Shown in pieces: positions 15,302 to 21,615 of a stretch of DNA of 21,615 bases (its first letter is position 1; each line of letters begins with the position of its first letter). The DNA is taken from positions 1 to 21,615 of the forward strand of contig CAKTCN010000040.1 in the NCBI GenBank assembly GCA_934539295.1, in the 5' to 3' direction. Source of the DNA: an uncultured Allosphingosinicella sp. (GTDB lineage: Bacteria > Pseudomonadota > Alphaproteobacteria > Sphingomonadales > Sphingomonadaceae). Below the pieces are notes generated by a model. It did no database searches, was not told where the DNA came from, and was given only the letters and a program-made list of their open reading frames with translations. The position numbers were made by a program, and so were the translations under genes.

Positions 15302-16155
15302 CCGAGCACCTCGTCACCGAGGTGGCGCCACGCGACGACATTCTGCTGCTGCTCGCCGAGCTTGGCGATGCCGAGGCGCATCGTGTCGCCGGCCTTGAGG
15401 TAAATCTGCTCAGGCTTCTTGCCCTCGCCCACGCCCGGCGGGGTGCCGGTGATGAGCAGGTCGCCGGGGTAGAGCGTCACATATTGGCTGACATAGGCGA
15501 TGATCTGCTTGACGTTGAAGATCATCGTCTTGGTGTTGCCCGTCTGCATGCGCTCGCCGTTCACGTCCAGGAACATGGCGAGGTCCTGCGGATCACCGAC
15601 CTCGTCCGGGGTCACCAGCCAGGGGCCGACGGGGCAGAAGGTGTCGTGGCCCTTGCCTTTGCTCCACTGCGTGCCGCGCTGCTTCTGGTTGTAGCGTTCG
15701 GACACGTCGTTCGCGACCGTGTAGCCGGCGACGTAGTCGAGGGCATTCTCTTCCTCGACATAACGCGCGGTCTTGCCGATGAAGACGCCCAGCTCGACTT
15801 CCCAGTCGCTATGGGTCGAATCCTTGGGGATCATGACCTCGTCGTTAGGGCCGGTAAGGCTCGACAGCGCCTTCATGAACATGATCGGCTCGGTCGGGAT
15901 CGGCAGGTTGGACTCGATCGCATGGTCCTCGTAATTAAGGCCGATCGCGACAATCTTGCCGATGCCCTTCAACGGCACGCCGTGGCGGACACCGGTGTCA
16001 ACAACGGGAAGCGATGAAGGATCAATGTCCTTCAACGATACCAGGGCTTCGATGGTGATGTCATCGACCTGGCCGGACAGGTCGCGGACGGTGCCGTCCG
16101 CGTCGACGAGGCCCGGCTTTTCCTGGCCCCGCGGGCCGAAACGGCAGAGTTTCAT
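15298..16155 (-). CDS. LRA6: FAH-family hydrolase, probably 2,4-diketo-3-deoxy-L-rhamnonate hydrolase, 285 aa
   Basis: It cleaves the diketo acid to pyruvate and L-lactate, ending the aldolase-free branch of rhamnose catabolism. The ATG at 16155 starts MKLCRFGPRGQEKPG, the usual N-terminus; the longer open frame upstream overlaps the dehydratase gene and is rejected. Family motifs: IVAIGLNYEDHAIES (69-82), EPIMFMK, the metal ligands Glu119/Glu121 in DWEVELG and Asp150 in ANDVSER, GPWLVTPDEV and the C-terminal LLITGTPPGVGEGKKP. The ribosome site is weak and the gene follows the dehydratase stop by 20 bases. A fucose-pathway hydrolase would look similar; context favours rhamnose. Confidence 0.89.
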   Translation of the reverse strand: MKLCRFGPRGQEKPGLVDADGTVRDLSGQVDDITIEALVSLKDIDPSSLPVVDTGVRHGVPLKGIGKIVAIGLNYEDHAIESNLPIPTEPIMFMKALSSLTGPNDEVMIPKDSTHSDWEVELGVFIGKTARYVEEENALDYVAGYTVANDVSERYNQKQRGTQWSKGKGHDTFCPVGPWLVTPDEVGDPQDLAMFLDVNGERMQTGNTKTMIFNVKQIIAYVSQYVTLYPGDLLITGTPPGVGEGKKPEQIYLKAGDTMRLGIAKLGEQQQNVVAWRHLGDEVLG

Positions 16156-16175
16156 ATGTGCTGCTACTCTTCTTA

Positions 16176-17372
16176 TCAGTGAGTGTAGGGGCGGTGCATG
16201 TCGAGCTCGCGATTGAGCTCCACGCCGAAACCGGGCTTGTCGAGCGCGCTGGCCTTGAGGCGGCCATTCTGGGGCACCGGCTCGCCGATCAGCTGCGGGT
16301 GGAACATCGGCACGACCTCGGTCGGTCCCGGGTGCATCATCAGGAACTCGGCGAAGGGCGAGTTGTGGCGCGTGATCACGAAATGGTAGGAATATACGGA
16401 CGAGCCGTGCGGCACGACCATCTTGCCGCGCGCGTCGGCGAGGGCCGAGATCTTGAGCAATTCGGTGACGCCGCCGCACCAGCCCACGTCAGGCTGGATG
16501 ATGTCGCAGCAGTCCATCTCCATCAGCATGCGGAAGCCCCAGCGGGTGGCCTCATGCTCCCCGGTGGTTACCAGCAGGCCCTTGGGCGCGTTGCGCTTCA
16601 GTTCGGCATAGCCCCAGTAATCGTCGGGGCTGATCGCCTCCTCGATCCACTTGAGGCCACACTCATTGTAGGCCCGATGCGCGAGGCGGGTCGCATATTC
16701 GACGTCCAGCGCCATCCAGCAGTCGTACATCAGCCAGAAATCGTCGCCGACCTTGGACCGCATGTCGGCGAGCAGCGCGATATTCCTGTGCAGGCCTTCT
16801 TCGCCCTCGGAGGGCCCGTGATGCAGCGGCAGCTTGCCGCCTATGAAGCCCAATTCCTTGGCGACGTCCGGCCGTGCGCCGGTCGCGTAGAATTGCAGCT
16901 CGTCGCGCACTGCGCCGCCCAGCATGTGGTAGACCGGCTCGCCGCGCAGCTTGCCCAGCAGATCCCACAAAGCAAGGTCGACGCCCGACAGCGCGTTCAC
17001 GACCAGGCCCTTGCGGCCATAATATTGGGAGCCGAAGTACATCTGGTCCCAGATCTTCTCATATTCGGTCGGGCTGCGACCTTCGAGAAAGCGGGCGAAA
17101 TGCTTTTCGACGATGTAGCAGGCGGGCTCGCCGCCGGTCGTCACCGCGAAGCCGATCGTGCCGTCCTCGGCCTCGATCTCCACCACGAGGGTGCCGAGCA
17201 CGTTGATGCCGAAGCTTTGCCGCGACTGGCGATATTCGGGATATTTGCTCATCGGCGTGGCGATGTGGTCGTCGATCCAGTGACCGCCGCCTTGATCGTG
17301 ATAGTCGGCACCACCACCACGCACCGTATAGGCGCGGACATGCTTGATCTTGGAAAGCCCGGCTGAACTCAC
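16176..17372 (-). CDS. rhmD: L-rhamnonate dehydratase (enolase superfamily), 398 aa
   Basis: It removes water from L-rhamnonate to give 2-keto-3-deoxy-L-rhamnonate. It closely follows E. coli RhmD (YfaW) from memory: [21 protein letters not shown] near 23-43, [51 protein letters not shown], and the C-terminus [22 protein letters not shown]. Metal ligands are Asp217, Glu244 (KWIEEA) and Glu272 (TGEHE). The catalytic dyad is His322/Asp295, with the 27-residue spacing of E. coli RhmD. The start is GTG, not ATG, eight bases after GGGGAG; no in-frame ATG is nearby. It is the first gene of the five-gene minus-strand operon and divergent from the IclR-type regulator gene. Confidence 0.95.
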   Translation of the reverse strand: MSSAGLSKIKHVRAYTVRGGGADYHDQGGGHWIDDHIATPMSKYPEYRQSRQSFGINVLGTLVVEIEAEDGTIGFAVTTGGEPACYIVEKHFARFLEGRSPTEYEKIWDQMYFGSQYYGRKGLVVNALSGVDLALWDLLGKLRGEPVYHMLGGAVRDELQFYATGARPDVAKELGFIGGKLPLHHGPSEGEEGLHRNIALLADMRSKVGDDFWLMYDCWMALDVEYATRLAHRAYNECGLKWIEEAISPDDYWGYAELKRNAPKGLLVTTGEHEATRWGFRMLMEMDCCDIIQPDVGWCGGVTELLKISALADARGKMVVPHGSSVYSYHFVITRHNSPFAEFLMMHPGPTEVVPMFHPQLIGEPVPQNGRLKASALDKPGFGVELNRELDMHRPYTH

Positions 17373-17564
17373 GTCTTCATCTCCCCGGAGCCCGCCCGTT
17401 GCACGAGCCCGCGATTATGTGAAAAGCTCGCGTGCATCGTTCCAGTATATGATACCAGATGCCACGACTCGTTGTTATGTTGAGGTTGTTGCCCGACCGA
17501 AACCGTGGCCGCCCCTCTCCTCCACGTATTTACTTTTCCACTTTATGGGATAGGATGTTACGAG
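17373..17564. promoter_or_regulatory. Divergent control region rhmD / IclR gene
   Basis: This 192-bp gap holds the promoters of the rhamnose operon (minus) and of the regulator operon (plus). The only structured element I see is an imperfect AT-rich inverted repeat, CCAGTATATGATACCAG at 17442-17458 (5 of 7 positions pair around ATG). Such a site between an IclR gene and its target operon is a natural operator candidate. AGGA (17552-17555) nine bases before the regulator ATG is its ribosome site. Confidence 0.5.
17442..17458. promoter_or_regulatory. Candidate operator of the IclR-type regulator
   Basis: CCAGTATATGATACCAG is an imperfect palindrome with arms CCAGTAT and ATACCAG. It is placed about 70 bases before the rhmD start and 107 before the regulator start. 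The assignment rests on position and symmetry only. Confidence 0.35.
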
Positions 17565-18392
17565 ATGAGACGCACTACGTCAAATGATGAATCCGAACCG
17601 GGGGCCAAGCCGGCGGGAACTACGGGTAGTCAGACGCTGGTCCGCGGCCTCGATGTCCTCGACAAGGTGGTGGACGGTCCCATCAAGCTTGCGGAACTGT
17701 CCGAGCGGATGGGCCTCACCCGCTCGACTACGCACCGGCTCGCCAATGCGCTGATCGACCGCGGCTTCCTCACCTATCTTCCTCGCGACGGGTACCGCCT
17801 TGGGCCCAAGCTGCTGCAACTCGGCTTCCTGGCTCAGAGCCAGGCCGACATCGTCCAGATCGCGCGGCCGCGCATGGAGGAATTGGCGGCAAGTACGGAA
17901 GATACGGTGCACCTCGGCCGGCTCGATGGCGAGCTTGCGCTTTACCTGGACAAGATACCGGGCCGCAGGCGCGTGGATATTTCGAGCCGCATCGGCGATC
18001 GCCAGCCGCTGACCTCCACAGGGCTTGGCAAGGCGCTGCTGATCGACAGCAGCGAAGCCGAATGGGAGCGCCTGTTCGCAGCTGATCAGGCGCATGGCGC
18101 GCCATCGGCGGACAAGGCAATCTGGTTCGAGCGGATGCGCGCTTATGCCAAGGATGGCCACGCGTTCGACCTTGAAGAAAATGAAGACCTGATCCGCTGC
18201 GTCGCTGCGCCCGTGCGCGATGTGTCGGGCAAGATCGTGGCGGCGATCAGCGTATCGAGCGCCGCGCAATATATGGACGACGAGCGCATGGGCGAACTGA
18301 GCTCCGCAGTGCGTGAAACTGCACAGCGGATCAGCGGCGACATGGGCTGGAGCCCGGACATCAGAATGCCCAGGCGTGCGCGCCGGCAATAA
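17565..18392 (+). CDS. IclR-family transcriptional regulator, 275 aa
   Basis: It is probably the local controller of the rhamnose genes. The ATG at 17565 (MRRTTSNDESEP) has AGGA nine bases upstream; a start 20 codons earlier is open but lacks a ribosome site. A disordered N-tail (1-21) is followed by the winged helix-turn-helix (about 22-85): TLVRGLDVLDKV, LAELSERMGLTRSTTHRLANALIDRGFL. The effector domain (about 100-265) shows LTSTGLGKALLID and IRCVAAPVRDVSGKIVAAISVSS, family hallmarks. The ligand is unknown, plausibly an L-rhamnose pathway intermediate. It heads a plus-strand operon with rhamnose dehydrogenase (10 bases later) and the CE12 esterase. Whether it activates or represses cannot be told from sequence. 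Confidence 0.9.
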   Translation: MRRTTSNDESEPGAKPAGTTGSQTLVRGLDVLDKVVDGPIKLAELSERMGLTRSTTHRLANALIDRGFLTYLPRDGYRLGPKLLQLGFLAQSQADIVQIARPRMEELAASTEDTVHLGRLDGELALYLDKIPGRRRVDISSRIGDRQPLTSTGLGKALLIDSSEAEWERLFAADQAHGAPSADKAIWFERMRAYAKDGHAFDLEENEDLIRCVAAPVRDVSGKIVAAISVSSAAQYMDDERMGELSSAVRETAQRISGDMGWSPDIRMPRRARRQ

Positions 18393-18402
18393 GGGGAATG
18401 AA

Positions 18403-19167
18403 ATGAAGCTGTTGGAAGGCAAGACCGTTCTGGTGACGGGCGCATCGACAGGCATCGGCCGCGCCGCTGCCGTGGGCGCCGCCAAGGCCGGTGCCGACGT
18501 CGTCATCAACTATCACAGCCGCGACGCCGATGCGGAAGCCTGCGTCGCCGAGATCGAGGCGGCCGGCCAGCGCGGCCTCGCCGTCAAGGGCGACGTCGCC
18601 GAAGTGGCCACTGCCACCGAATTCGTGGCCAAGGCGGTGGAGACGTTCGGCAAGGTCGACGTGATGGTTTCGAACGCCGGCATCTGCCCGTTCCATTCGT
18701 TCCTCGACATGCCGCCTGAGGTGATGGAACGCACCATGCGCGTGAACCTGCATGGCGGTTATTATATGTGCCAGGCTGCTGCCCGGCAGATGGTGGAACA
18801 GGGCCACGGCGGATCGCTGATCGCCGTGTCCTCCATCTCCGCGCTGGTCGGCGGCGAGTTCCAGACCCACTACACGCCGACCAAGGCCGGTCTCCACTCG
18901 CTGATGCAGTCGGCCGCGATCGCGCTCGGCCGCCACAAGATCCGCTGCAACTCGGTCCTGCCCGGCACCATCCTGACCGAGATCAACAAGGACGATCTCG
19001 CCGACGTCGAGAAGCGCAAGTATATGGAAGGCCGCATCCCGCTCGGCCGGCTGGGCGAGGCGGAGGACCTTGCCGGGCCGATCGTGTTCCTGGCGTCCGA
19101 CATGGCCAATTACGTCACCGGCGCGGCCCTGCTGGTCGACGGCGGCGCATTCGTGAACCTGCAATGA
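18403..19167 (+). CDS. LRA1: L-rhamnose 1-dehydrogenase (SDR), 254 aa
   Basis: It oxidises L-rhamnose to L-rhamnono-lactone with NAD(P)+, the first step of the pathway. The ATG at 18403 follows AGGGG by seven bases. The SDR motifs are TGASTGIG (12-19), SNAGICPFHSFLDMP (90-104), Asn115, and catalytic Ser144/Tyr157/Lys161 (VSSIS, HYTPTK). The stretches NAGICPFHSFLDMP, SISALVGGE, THYTPTKAG, SVLPGTILT-INKDDLAD and the end YVTGAALLVDGGxFVNLQ agree, as remembered, with the characterised Azotobacter L-rhamnose dehydrogenase, so specificity is more certain than usual for an SDR. Ten bases separate it from the regulator, and its stop overlaps the CE12 esterase start. It lies outside the operon with the other four pathway enzymes but divergent to it, so control can be joint. 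Confidence 0.93.
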   Translation: MKLLEGKTVLVTGASTGIGRAAAVGAAKAGADVVINYHSRDADAEACVAEIEAAGQRGLAVKGDVAEVATATEFVAKAVETFGKVDVMVSNAGICPFHSFLDMPPEVMERTMRVNLHGGYYMCQAAARQMVEQGHGGSLIAVSSISALVGGEFQTHYTPTKAGLHSLMQSAAIALGRHKIRCNSVLPGTILTEINKDDLADVEKRKYMEGRIPLGRLGEAEDLAGPIVFLASDMANYVTGAALLVDGGAFVNLQ

Positions 19168-19958
19168 TGGCGCTTGTCCCGGCGCTCGCCGCCCTGCTCG
19201 CCTCCGCGGTTCAGCCGGCGGCGGCGCCGGGACCGCGCATCTTCATCGCCAGCGATTCCACCGCGGCCAATTACGGTGCCGACAAATATCCGCAGCTGGG
19301 CTGGGGCATGGTGCTGAAATGCGGCCTCGCCCCCGATGTCGAGATCCTCAATCGCGCGATCGGCGGCCGCAGCACGCGCACCTTCATCGGCGAGGGCCGA
19401 TGGGACACGCTGATCAAGGACGGGCTTCCCGGGGACGTGGTGCTGATCCAGTTTGGGCATAACGATGCTTCGTCCAACCGGCCCGAGCGCTACGCCCCTG
19501 CCCTCACCACCTATCGCGACAATCTGCTGCGCATGATCTGGGAAGCCAGGGGTCGCGGGCTCCAGCCGGTGCTGGTGACGCCGCCCGCGCGCCGTTCCTT
19601 CGACGGTAACAAGGCCAAGGCGGATTATGCCGCCTACAGCAACGTCATGCGCGAACTCGTCGTGCAGACCGGGGTGCCGCTGATAGACCTGGAGGCGCGC
19701 TCGATCGCCTTGCTCGACCGGACCGGGCCGGAGGAAGCGCGTAAATATTACCTGCACTATACGCCGCAGGACAAGGTGGCGGCCTTTCCCGACGGCATCG
19801 CCGACGACACCCATTTCAGCGAACTCGGCGCCCGCGCCATGGCGGAAATCGTCGCGCAGGAACTGAAGGGCATCAAGCTTCCGGTTGCCGAACGGGTGCT
19901 GGCCGAACGTCCTGCTCTGACCCGGACAACGCCACTGGGAAGTGCATCCTGCCGCTGA
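19164..19958 (+). CDS. CE12-type SGNH esterase, rhamnogalacturonan acetylesterase-like, exported, 264 aa
   Basis: It probably deacetylates a rhamnose-containing glycan outside the cytoplasm. The N-terminus MMALVPALAALLASAVQPAAA is a short signal peptide. SGNH blocks: IFIASDSTAANY (nucleophile Ser32), NRAIGGRSTRTFI with the oxyanion Gly, IQFGHND (Asn100), and DDTHFSELGA (Asp214/His217). GRSTRTF and GHND are typical of CE12 rhamnogalacturonan and pectin acetylesterases. Its ATG overlaps the rhamnose dehydrogenase stop by four bases (ATGA), a direct link between the esterase and rhamnose metabolism. The end ERPALTRTTPLGSASCR looks like an unstructured tail. An adjacent second ATG (19167) is equally usable. 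Confidence 0.9.
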   Translation: MMALVPALAALLASAVQPAAAPGPRIFIASDSTAANYGADKYPQLGWGMVLKCGLAPDVEILNRAIGGRSTRTFIGEGRWDTLIKDGLPGDVVLIQFGHNDASSNRPERYAPALTTYRDNLLRMIWEARGRGLQPVLVTPPARRSFDGNKAKADYAAYSNVMRELVVQTGVPLIDLEARSIALLDRTGPEEARKYYLHYTPQDKVAAFPDGIADDTHFSELGARAMAEIVAQELKGIKLPVAERVLAERPALTRTTPLGSASCR

Positions 19959-20018
19959 TCCAGATCAATTTCGCGTTCGTTTCGTTAGTCCTACAAAAAC
20001 GCTTGCGTCCCCTCCTTC

Positions 20019-20036
20019 TTGTGTCATTCTGTGGGA
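20019..20036 (+). promoter_or_regulatory. Shared upstream motif, copy 3
   Basis: TTGTGTCATTCTGTGGGA matches copy 1 (5514-5531) at 15 of 18 positions. It lies about 63 bases before the receptor 2 start. Confidence 0.4.
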
Positions 20037-20064
20037 GCAACTCACAAAGAATGAGACTTGCTCC
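20034..20064 (+). other. Hairpin in the 5' leader of receptor gene 2
   Basis: GGAGCAA (20034-20040) pairs perfectly with TTGCTCC (20058-20064), and CTCA (20041-20044) with TGAG (20052-20055), leaving a two-base bulge and a 7-base loop. No T-run follows, so it is not an intrinsic terminator. It sits about 35 bases before the start codon. Confidence 0.5.
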
Positions 20065-20098
20065 AGCATAAAGATGCGGAGCGCAACAGGAGGAGGGG

Positions 20099-21615
20099 AT
20101 GATGAAAATGACGCCACAGCTGCGTTCTTCGTTCACGCAGACTTTCACCGTTTCGACGCTGGCACTTGCCACGGCCATGGCCTGGGCGACGCCATCTTTC
20201 GCGCAGGAGCAGACGACTTCCACGCAAGCGGACGACAGCGTCGCGCCGGAAGAAGAGATCGTCGTCACCGGCTTCCGCGCATCGCTCAACACTGCCCTCA
20301 ACCAGAAGCGCAACGAGACGGCGGCGATCGACTCGATCGTGGCGGAGGACATCGGCAAGTTCCCCGACAGCAACCTCGCCGAGTCGATGCAGCGCATTCC
20401 CGGCGTGACCCTGTCGCGTGGCGACGGCGGCGAAGGCCGCAACATCTCCGTGCGCGGTCTCGGGGCCCAATTCACCCGCGTCCGCATCAATGGAATGGAA
20501 GGTACCTCGCAGACCGGTTCGTCCGACATCTATGGCGCCGGCAACTCCGGTCGCAGCTTCGATTTCAGCGCCTTCCCGACCGAGATCTTCTCGTCATTGG
20601 CGGTACGCAAGACGCCGTCGGCCGATGTGGAAGAAGGCTCGCTCGGCGCGACCGTCGATCTGCGCGCGCCGCACCCGCTCGATTACAAGGACGATTTCGT
20701 CCTCTCGGCGACGGCACGCGGGATCTACAACGAGCTTAGCGAGAAGGTCGATCCCCGCGCATCTGTGCTGGTGTCGAAGCAGTTCGCCGACGGCACGTTC
20801 GGCGTTCTGGCGTCGGGCGCCTACCAGAAGCGCAACATCCGCGAGGTCGGCTATTCGGCCGTGGACATCCTGTCATCCACTCTGGGCGGCAACCAGCTCG
20901 GCTCCGGCGCGGCGGCCCAGCCATTCTGTACGCCGATCGGTTACACGCCGGTCAGCCCGTCGCCGACCGCGCAGGCCGCCAAGGGCGCAACCGCCACGAA
21001 CTGCAGCACCAACAATCCGCGCACCGGCACGATCGCAGCCTATAATGCGATCATGGCGCTGCGCGATGAATCGGCTCCCGGCACGCCCGGCAGCGGTGCC
21101 TTCTTCCCGCGCCTGCCGCGCTTCGTGAACTCCGAACAGGATCAGGAACGCATCGCCGGCACGCTCAGCCTGCAGTGGAAGCCGACCGACGATACCGACA
21201 TCTCGGTCGACGGCCTCTATTCGCGCTTCGATGTCACCCGCCGCGACAATTATATCGCGGGCATCTCCTTCGGCCGTAACGTCAACAATAATGGCCAGCC
21301 GATGGTATCGGTGCGCGACGTGCAGTTCGACGAGAACGGCTCGCTCATCTATGGCCTGTTCGACGGCGTCGACGTACGCTCCGAAGGCTTGGTCGATCAC
21401 TTCGTCTCGACCTTCAAGCAGGCCAATTTCAACCTCGACCATCGCTTCTCGGACACTTTCTCGATCCGCGGGATGGCCGGCTATTCGGAGTCGCTGTGGG
21501 ACGGCAAGGAACGTCTCCAGACCTTCATCGACGCGATCGACACGGACAATTTCGTGATCGACTTCCGCGACGGCGACAGCGTGCCGACGATCGGCTTCGG
21601 CTTCGACGTCAACAA
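20099..21615 (+). CDS. TonB-dependent outer-membrane receptor 2, C-terminal part beyond the window edge
   Basis: The frame from ATG 20099 is open to the window end (505 codons). ATGs at 20102 and 20108 are alternatives; AGGAGG lies five and eight bases before the first two. The signal peptide ends PSFAQ (about 36). The TonB-box-like EEEIVVTGFRASL (51-63) starts directly after a short linker. The plug has DSIVAEDIGKFPDSNLAESMQRIPGVTLSR, ISVRGLGAQFTRVRINGMEG and LAVRKTPSADVEEGSLGATVDLRAP, the Xanthomonas/Caulobacter receptor type. The barrel begins near residue 200. The plug differs clearly from receptor 1 (GLGAQFTRVRINGME against GNGPDLTRVELDGVG), so they are not recent duplicates. It follows the CE12 gene on the same strand and is a likely importer of the rhamnose-containing oligosaccharide. 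Confidence 0.94.
   Translation, partial: MMKMTPQLRSSFTQTFTVSTLALATAMAWATPSFAQEQTTSTQADDSVAPEEEIVVTGFRASLNTALNQKRNETAAIDSIVAEDIGKFPDSNLAESMQRIPGVTLSRGDGGEGRNISVRGLGAQFTRVRINGMEGTSQTGSSDIYGAGNSGRSFDFSAFPTEIFSSLAVRKTPSADVEEGSLGATVDLRAPHPLDYKDDFVLSATARGIYNELSEKVDPRASVLVSKQFADGTFGVLASGAYQKRNIREVGYSAVDILSSTLGGNQLGSGAAAQPFCTPIGYTPVSPSPTAQAAKGATATNCSTNNPRTGTIAAYNAIMALRDESAPGTPGSGAFFPRLPRFVNSEQDQERIAGTLSLQWKPTDDTDISVDGLYSRFDVTRRDNYIAGISFGRNVNNNGQPMVSVRDVQFDENGSLIYGLFDGVDVRSEGLVDHFVSTFKQANFNLDHRFSDTFSIRGMAGYSESLWDGKERLQTFIDAIDTDNFVIDFRDGDSVPTIGFGFDVN

Larger units (their letters stand above)
19959..20098 (+). promoter_or_regulatory. Leader and control region of receptor gene 2
   Basis: This 140-bp gap has TTAGTCCTACA at 19985-19995 (the inverse of TGTAGGACTTA upstream of receptor 1), a possible promoter TTGCGT-N16-CATTCT (20003-20008, 20025-20030), motif copy 3 at 20019-20036, a hairpin at 20034-20064, and AGGAGG at 20088-20093 as ribosome site. 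No clear terminator follows the CE12 gene, so partial readthrough into the receptor is possible. Confidence 0.5.

Noticed and set aside
16156..16479. N-terminal extension of the FAH hydrolase
   Set aside because: The extra residues are Arg-rich, overlap the rhmD gene and have no family match; MKLCRFG is the normal family start.
13636..17372. Assignment of the operon to L-fucose instead of L-rhamnose
   Set aside because: The lactonase, SDR and FAH families serve both routes, but the dehydratase follows rhamnonate dehydratase ([13 protein letters not shown], His322/Asp295) and the linked SDR follows L-rhamnose dehydrogenase.
1..21615. Search for CRISPR arrays, tRNA/rRNA genes, insertion sequences, phage or defence genes
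   Set aside because: No regularly spaced repeats, cloverleaf-like sequence, transposase or nuclease motifs were seen by eye; a tRNA or profile scan would be needed to exclude small ones.
1735..21615. Receptors 1 and 2 as a recent tandem duplication
   Set aside because: Their plugs, lengths and loops differ clearly; they share only family-wide motifs.

Overview
The window looks like a chromosomal carbohydrate-utilisation locus of a sphingomonad (Alphaproteobacteria, Sphingomonas/Novosphingobium-like). Grounds: GC-rich coding, two very large TonB-dependent receptors of the Xanthomonas/Caulobacter type, a mannonate dehydratase that keeps the residue numbering I recall for the Novosphingobium enzyme, and a gene set matching the non-phosphorylative L-rhamnose route described in Sphingomonas. 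I see no rRNA, tRNA, CRISPR array, insertion sequence or phage gene.

Layout. (1) 1-1609, minus strand: an aldo/keto-reductase-like gene cut by the window edge, translationally coupled to a protein of unknown function, and a small DUF6491-like lipoprotein; these do not obviously belong to the sugar locus. (2) 1735-5457, minus: TonB-dependent receptor 1 (1240 aa). (3) 5458-5782: a 325-bp divergent control region. (4) 5783-8824, plus: an exported multidomain GH2 glycosidase ending in a strong intrinsic terminator. (5) 8871-10899, minus: exported SGNH/SASA-type carbohydrate esterase and D-mannonate dehydratase. (6) 11091-12236, plus: FMN-dependent L-lactate dehydrogenase, divergent from the mannonate dehydratase across a control region with a perfect 13-bp palindrome. 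(7) A 97-bp palindromic repeat unit. (8) 12378-17372, minus: a tight five-gene operon, in transcription order L-rhamnonate dehydratase, diketo-deoxy-rhamnonate hydrolase, keto-deoxy-rhamnonate dehydrogenase, lactonase and MFS sugar transporter. (9) 17565-19958, plus: IclR-type regulator, L-rhamnose 1-dehydrogenase and a CE12 rhamnogalacturonan acetylesterase-like enzyme. (10) 20099 to the window end, plus: TonB-dependent receptor 2, cut by the edge.

How it works together (inference). Oligosaccharides enter through the outer-membrane receptors. The GH2 enzyme and the two esterases, all with signal peptides, trim and deacetylate them in the periplasm or at the surface. The MFS permease takes free sugar across the inner membrane. 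L-rhamnose is then oxidised to the lactone, opened to L-rhamnonate, dehydrated, oxidised at C4 and hydrolysed to pyruvate plus L-lactate. The nearby L-lactate dehydrogenase turns the lactate into a second pyruvate. All five enzymes of this branch are present and no aldolase is needed. The mannonate dehydratase adds a step of hexuronate breakdown, so the natural substrate may be an acetylated glycan with both rhamnose and a uronic acid (pectin RG-I, arabinogalactan-protein caps, ulvan- or sphingan-like polymers). No recognisable alpha-L-rhamnosidase or polysaccharide lyase is in the window, so the polymer cannot be named.

I did not find a wholly new type of system. The observations most worth a second look are: a sequence motif shared by the upstream regions of both receptors and the GH2 gene; a GntR-type operator candidate between mannonate dehydratase and lactate dehydrogenase; the divergent active site of the edge aldo/keto-reductase homologue; and the undetermined specificity of the GH2 enzyme.
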